Part shown: one piece after another, positions 60,053-64,000 of the stretch
How the letters are laid out: each line of letters starts with the position of its first letter
Numbering within the stretch: position 1 is the stretch's first letter
The notes under the pieces: generated by a model
The model's input: the letters and a program-made list of their open reading frames with translations, nothing else
Database searches by the model: none
Told to the model about the DNA's origin: nothing
NCBI GenBank assembly: GCA_024867545.1
Contig: JANFNE010000057.1
Coordinates: forward strand, 124,001 to 188,000
Direction of reading: 5' to 3'
Length of the DNA: 64,000 nt
From: Phytopythium helicoides
Taxonomy: Eukaryota; Oomycota; Peronosporomycetes; Pythiales; Pythiaceae
Program-made: the position numbers and the translations under genes

Positions 60053-61299
60053 TACCCATGCATCGAGATCCGCGCGCAATGAACCACCTCCTCCACCTCA
60101 CTCGGATCATTCAACACCTTCAGCAATGACCCAACCACGTCCATACGAGTCGTCGCCCACACCAACTGTAACAGCTCCCCCACACCCGCGCGAGCGAACT
60201 CCAAGTCGAACTGGACGCTGTACTCCACTCTCTTCCCCAACAGCTTCTTCCCAAGTCTACGACGCACACCCGGAAACACCACCGCGAGCGTCTGCTCCGT
60301 GATTCCCACAGTCAACTGCGCAGTAGCCACCACGTGCTCCACTCCGTGACTCGACGAGCTCGATCGATGGATCGTGAGCAACTGCACCCATGGGTTCGAG
60401 TGGAGAGCCGAGTACCGCCAGCATTGTTCCAGCAGCGCGTCGGGTCCGCGTGTGAGTTCAACACCACCGCCGCCACCAAACTCCGCGTCTTCACTCACGA
60501 CGCACCGAACGAACGCGATCTGTCGTAGTAGACTCACGTTGCGTCCTGCACGACCGACTTTGGTCCACGCGGGAGCACGAGCAGAAGCACGATCGGGAGA
60601 CAACAGCTCGCTCATCGCAACGTCGTCGTCATTGGCGCCGGCTACCCCTCGACGAAACTGCCGAAAGAAACTCGTGACCGCGTGATGAACATACTCGAAG
60701 TCAGGGTTCTGTGTGGCTCGCATGAGTGTGCGCTGGATCTCGAGGAGTCCGACGATTTCTCTTAGACAGGCGGTCTCTTCTTCTGTGTCCGCCTTCTTCT
60801 GTCTCTGTCGTTCTCTGTATCTGGCTTGGTTGGCGCGGCATTGTGCTCGTCGGTGTGCCGTCTTGGTGGTTGTCTTGGTAGTGTGCGTGGGCGTTGTGTG
60901 GACAGGAGTTAGTGTAGAGGGGAGCTGTTGCTGTCGTGTATGCAGGTGACTAGTGTTTGTACTGGTTGAGCTGATAGGAGATTCCCTCGTCACGGATGTT
61001 GTCGCGTGTACCAAGGTGAAGCGAGAGTCGAGTGGATAGACCCATGCATCGCTGTCGATGTTGTGGGGGTAATGCTGGTGAGGAGAAGCTTCGCTCGCTT
61101 GTGGAACTGATGCAACTGGGGCGGGGGCCTCCCCTGCTGGTGGAGGACGCACTTGCTTGGTGTAAACTGTTAGGTGATTGGTGCATGTGTTTACGTTACG
61201 GAGATGCGAAGAGATGGGTAGCCTCTTCTCGTCAGCATCAGGCGCGTTTCCATATGACATCAGCTGCGCGCGGAGCTCGGAGGGGAAGTGCTGGCTCAT
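60037..61299 (-). CDS. bZIP-4: oomycete-type bZIP transcription factor
   Basis: 420 aa, starting MSQHFPSELRAQLMSYG. Its N-terminus is a diverged version of bZIP-2/-3 (for example PHQHYPHNIDSDAWVYPL for PRQRLPRNFDSGAWVYPL). The zipper has a D-to-T change (KKADTEEETACL). The C-terminal domain is nearly the same as bZIP-2. Intact. Confidence 0.86.
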   Translation of the reverse strand: MSQHFPSELRAQLMSYGNAPDADEKRLPISSHLRNVNTCTNHLTVYTKQVRPPPAGEAPAPVASVPQASEASPHQHYPHNIDSDAWVYPLDSRFTLVHATTSVTRESPISSTSTNTSHLHTRQQQLPSTLTPVHTTPTHTTKTTTKTAHRRAQCRANQARYRERQRQKKADTEEETACLREIVGLLEIQRTLMRATQNPDFEYVHHAVTSFFRQFRRGVAGANDDDVAMSELLSPDRASARAPAWTKVGRAGRNVSLLRQIAFVRCVVSEDAEFGGGGGVELTRGPDALLEQCWRYSALHSNPWVQLLTIHRSSSSSHGVEHVVATAQLTVGITEQTLAVVFPGVRRRLGKKLLGKRVEYSVQFDLEFARAGVGELLQLVWATTRMDVVGSLLKVLNDPSEVEEVVHCARISMHGYIGGW

Positions 61300-61977
61300 T
61301 CAGCGATCGTCGTCGTCGAAGTTCGTGTAGGCCAGAGGAGATTGTCACTCTGTCGCGGCTCACGATATGATGGAGAGTCGTTATCTAAGATTATACGTGG
61401 CCGTCGGGTCGGGTTGTCGCGTCGGGTTGGATTCATTCCCTATAATAGAGAGCCAGCGATACTGTTTCGTACAGCACAGGACGGTCGCATTCTCGATGGA
61501 TCACTGCTCGGCGCGGACATGACCAAGAGCCTTGACGGACTTGCATTGGTCCTCCGAAACAAATAATCGGGGGCCAACCAAGTCGTCCGCACAACCCAGT
61601 AAAGCCCACACAGCGAACACGCGACCCAAGCAAAGAACCTTCTCGAACTTGTAGGCTTCTCGGGTACCACCAACACAAAGGGTCCTGGACAGCTGCCATT
61701 CAAAACCAATACAGGGGCCAGCTATTCCGACTGCGCATGTTGAGATCCAAATTCAAGTTCAAACAAAGTAAAAGATATAAAACTCAAGCGTCGAAAACAT
61801 GCATCGAAATAGAGGAGACATTCCGATCCTGTCTCACTCCTCTGTCGTCGAATAAGACTTTCATGGACGACGACTTCAAATTGATGACATACAAAAGCGT
61901 CACGGTGGACAAACCAGCCACACGAGACCAGATCCATTTCGACGAAGCCCAATCCAACGGTGATTACTTCCAACACA
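61300..61977. other. bZIP-4/bZIP-5 intergene
   Basis: Diverged version of the other bZIP intergenes (shared TATAATAGAGAGCCAGCGATACTG near 61,441 and shared blocks to about 61,800). No gene. Confidence 0.5.
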
Positions 61978-63234
61978 TCACCACCCTCCGATGTACCCAT
62001 GCATCGAGATCCGCGCGCAATGAACCACCTCCTCCACCTCACTCGGATCACTCAACACCTTCAGCAATGACCCAACCATGTCCATACGAGTCGTCGCCCA
62101 CACCAACTGTAACAGCTCCCCCACACCCGCGCGAGCGAACTCCAAGTCGAACTGGACGCTGTACTCCACTCTCTTCCCCAACAGCTTCTTCCCAAGTCTA
62201 CGACGCACACCCGGAAACACCACCGCGAGCGTCTGCTCCGTGATTCCCACAGTCAACTGCGCAGTAGCCACCACGTGCTCCACTCCGTGACTCGACGAGC
62301 TCGATCGATGGATCGTGAGCAACTGCACCCATGGGTTCGAGTGGAGAGCCGAGTACCGCCAGCATTGTTCCAGCAGCGCGTCGGGTCCGCGTGTGAGTTC
62401 AACACCACCGCCGCCACCAAACTCCGCGTCTTCACTCACGACGCACCGAACGAACGCGATCTGTCGTAGTAGACTCACGTTGCGTCCTGCACGACCGACT
62501 TTGGTCCACGCGGGAGCACGAGCAGAAGCACGATCGGGAGACAACAGCTCGCTCATCGCAACGTCGTCGTCATTGGCGCCGGCCACTCCTCGACGGAAGT
62601 GACGAAAGAAACTCGTGACCGCGTGATGAACGTACTCGAAGTCAGGGTTCTGTGTGGCTCGCATGAGTGTGCGCTGGATCTCGAGGAGTCCGACGATTTC
62701 TCTTAGACAGGCGGTCTCTTCTTCTGCGTCCGCCTTCTTCTGTCTCTGTCGTTCTCTGTATCTGGCTTGGTTGGCGCGGCATTGTGCTCATCGGTGTGCC
62801 GTCTTGGTGGTTGTCTTGGTAGTGTGCGTGGACTTTGTGTGCGTGGCTGTGTTTGCTGTGAGTTTTAGACGCCGTTGGAGACTTGCTGTCGAGTCTGAGG
62901 CTGCTTGTCTGTGTCCTGGCATTTGAAGCGTGGAGAAGTGGGGGTCAAGTGGGTGGACCCACGTGGCCCTGTCGACTGCATGCTCAATGAGCTCGCAAGA
63001 ACGTGAGTCGATCGTAGGGGACGGAGGGGGTCTCGTGCTCAATTCCTGCCAAGCCGAAGCCTGTGGAGTCCATTCCACGCGCTCGACATGTCGACCAGCG
63101 AGGTTATGGTTTGCGCGAACGGGAGCCGGAGCGGCGGCGAGAAGCTCTCGCACATGCTCAGGCGGGGGAGCGCGCGGGGCGTCCATGTGCGGCTGCCTGC
63201 GAAAGCGGAGGCCGAAGGGCGCCTGCCTGCTCAT
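61978..63234 (-). pseudogene. bZIP-5: bZIP copy with nonsense codon in basic region
   Basis: The reading frame from MSRQAPFGLRF at 63,234 to 61,978 is continuous except for one TGA at 62,788-62,790. There the other four copies have CGA (the second Arg of HRRAQCR). The change is a C-to-T transition at a CpG-type site. The stop precedes the DNA-contact residues, so the normal product would lack the bZIP and C-terminal domain. A downstream ATG at 62,664 could give the C-terminal domain alone. The N-terminus is the most diverged in the array. Apart from the stop, the domain is undamaged, so the loss is recent or the site is recoded or mis-sequenced. Confidence 0.75.
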
Positions 63235-64000
63235 TGTGGTCGTCTGTTGATCGAAAATCTTCTGGAAGGTGACGAAAGGCCGTTATCTCCTGACTCAAAG
63301 TGGAAAAGTGGGAATCTATTACTGGCTACGCATTTTGACGAAACGCAGGCTTCTGGGTTGTTCTCGAAACACAAAATCTCACGCCTTGTACGATACAAGG
63401 AAGCTCAAGCTGTATCGCAACAGCATGATGAACGACGGATTTCAGGATGTCTTATCTGCACTGCTTGCACTTGATGCCGCGAGATTCGGCTATGGAGTGC
63501 GCGCAACACCAAAAGCCCCTCAACATCTTGAATGCGCACAGTCAAGGGGGATTCATCGTTTGTCTTGCTCTGTCTCTTATATTCTGCACGCGCTCATCAT
63601 CCTCTGTCTACAGTACATACGTGACTCGAACCCTCCGTTGGCATCGCGCGCGTTGTTTGAGGGATGTCAAACCAACTGTAGATGTGATTCCAGTGGTGCT
63701 TCATAACGTGCTATCTGCGCCAGACGCTAGCTCTCTTTCGATTGATAAATGGTTGGTTTGCACTGACGTAAGCTCTTTCACTGACGGGTCTACGGCAGTG
63801 TTAGCGCTCCAACTACGCGATTTCGGTGAGAAGCCTGCTTGATACGGCATTCAGGATTTGCGAAGTGGTTGTTGTTCACCAAAGTAGTCAACCGCGATCA
63901 ATAGCACGCACGGCTTTTTGAGTGTGGATTGTAGTTGCCATGCAAAGTCTAGACAGATACTCCGGAGTATCTACATGCAAATGGAGGCTGCGCGAGCGAA
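63235..64000. other. Right-edge region, unassigned
   Basis: No gene is recognised between the bZIP array and the integrase-like scrap at about 63,857-63,967. Open frames here are short and lack family features. Confidence 0.4.
63857..63967 (-). mobile_element. Possible Ty3/gypsy integrase scrap
   Basis: On the minus strand one frame reads CLDFAWQLQSTLKK then PCVLLIAVDYFGEQQP. The order LDF-x(n)-LLIAVDYF resembles the start of the retroviral-type integrase core in Ty3/gypsy elements (first catalytic Asp region and VDYFTKW-like strand). Stops lie on both sides, so at most it is a relic. Short match, low confidence. Confidence 0.3.

Overview
The window reads as nuclear DNA of an oomycete (Phytophthora/Pythium-like water mould). 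The evidence is dense genes on both strands, short GT-AG introns of about 60-80 bp, eukaryotic chromatin, RNA and ER genes, oomycete-style bZIP factors with an N-Q-A-R-Y-R basic region, kinases with an HRD-x-S-L-E-N loop, and a flagellar-type RIIa/EF-hand protein. The organism call is an inference. There is no rRNA, no convincing tRNA, no CRISPR array and no intact transposon.

Layout. 1-5.7 kb: an unassigned relic, a DMAP1/SWC4 chromatin subunit, a PABPN1-type RNA-binding protein, and a ZC3HC1-like zinc-finger protein divergent from it. 5.8-17.4 kb and 25.0-36.4 kb: thirteen copies of one zinc-free quinone-oxidoreductase-like MDR enzyme (QOR-1 to QOR-13), nine intact and four broken. Most sit in two large inverted duplications. 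IR1 has arms of about 3.2 kb around a 0.46 kb spacer. IR2 has arms of about 2.1 kb around a 1.0 kb spacer. In both, near-identical genes face away from each other across a shared promoter region. One subfamily carries a TCACGTGA palindrome about 115-205 bp upstream of its ATGs. 17.9-24.8 kb: two tandem kinase paralogues and a PH-like protein lie between the two QOR blocks.

37.2-52.7 kb: housekeeping genes. These are a GRP170/HYOU1 ER chaperone ending in KDEL, a KH-domain protein, a large unrecognised nuclear protein with a Cys-rich C-terminus, a membrane DnaJ protein, a RIIa/EF-hand protein, STRAP, mevalonate diphosphate decarboxylase, a MEA1-like protein and a long coiled-coil protein. 53.9-63.2 kb: a tandem array of five bZIP paralogues, all on the minus strand, with mosaic near-identical blocks and one nonsense copy. 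The right edge holds a possible Ty3/gypsy integrase scrap.

A technical theme runs through the window. Several conserved genes (HYOU1, kinase 2, the KH protein, the Cys-rich protein, the DnaJ protein, the coiled-coil protein, ZC3HC1) are interrupted by single-base frame breaks with no room for introns, often in homopolymers. These look more like consensus errors than gene death. The breaks in QOR-6, -7, -10 and -12 and bZIP-5 look more like real decay, because sister copies show the intact state. The most biologically interesting content is the palindromic oxidoreductase cluster and the mosaic bZIP array.
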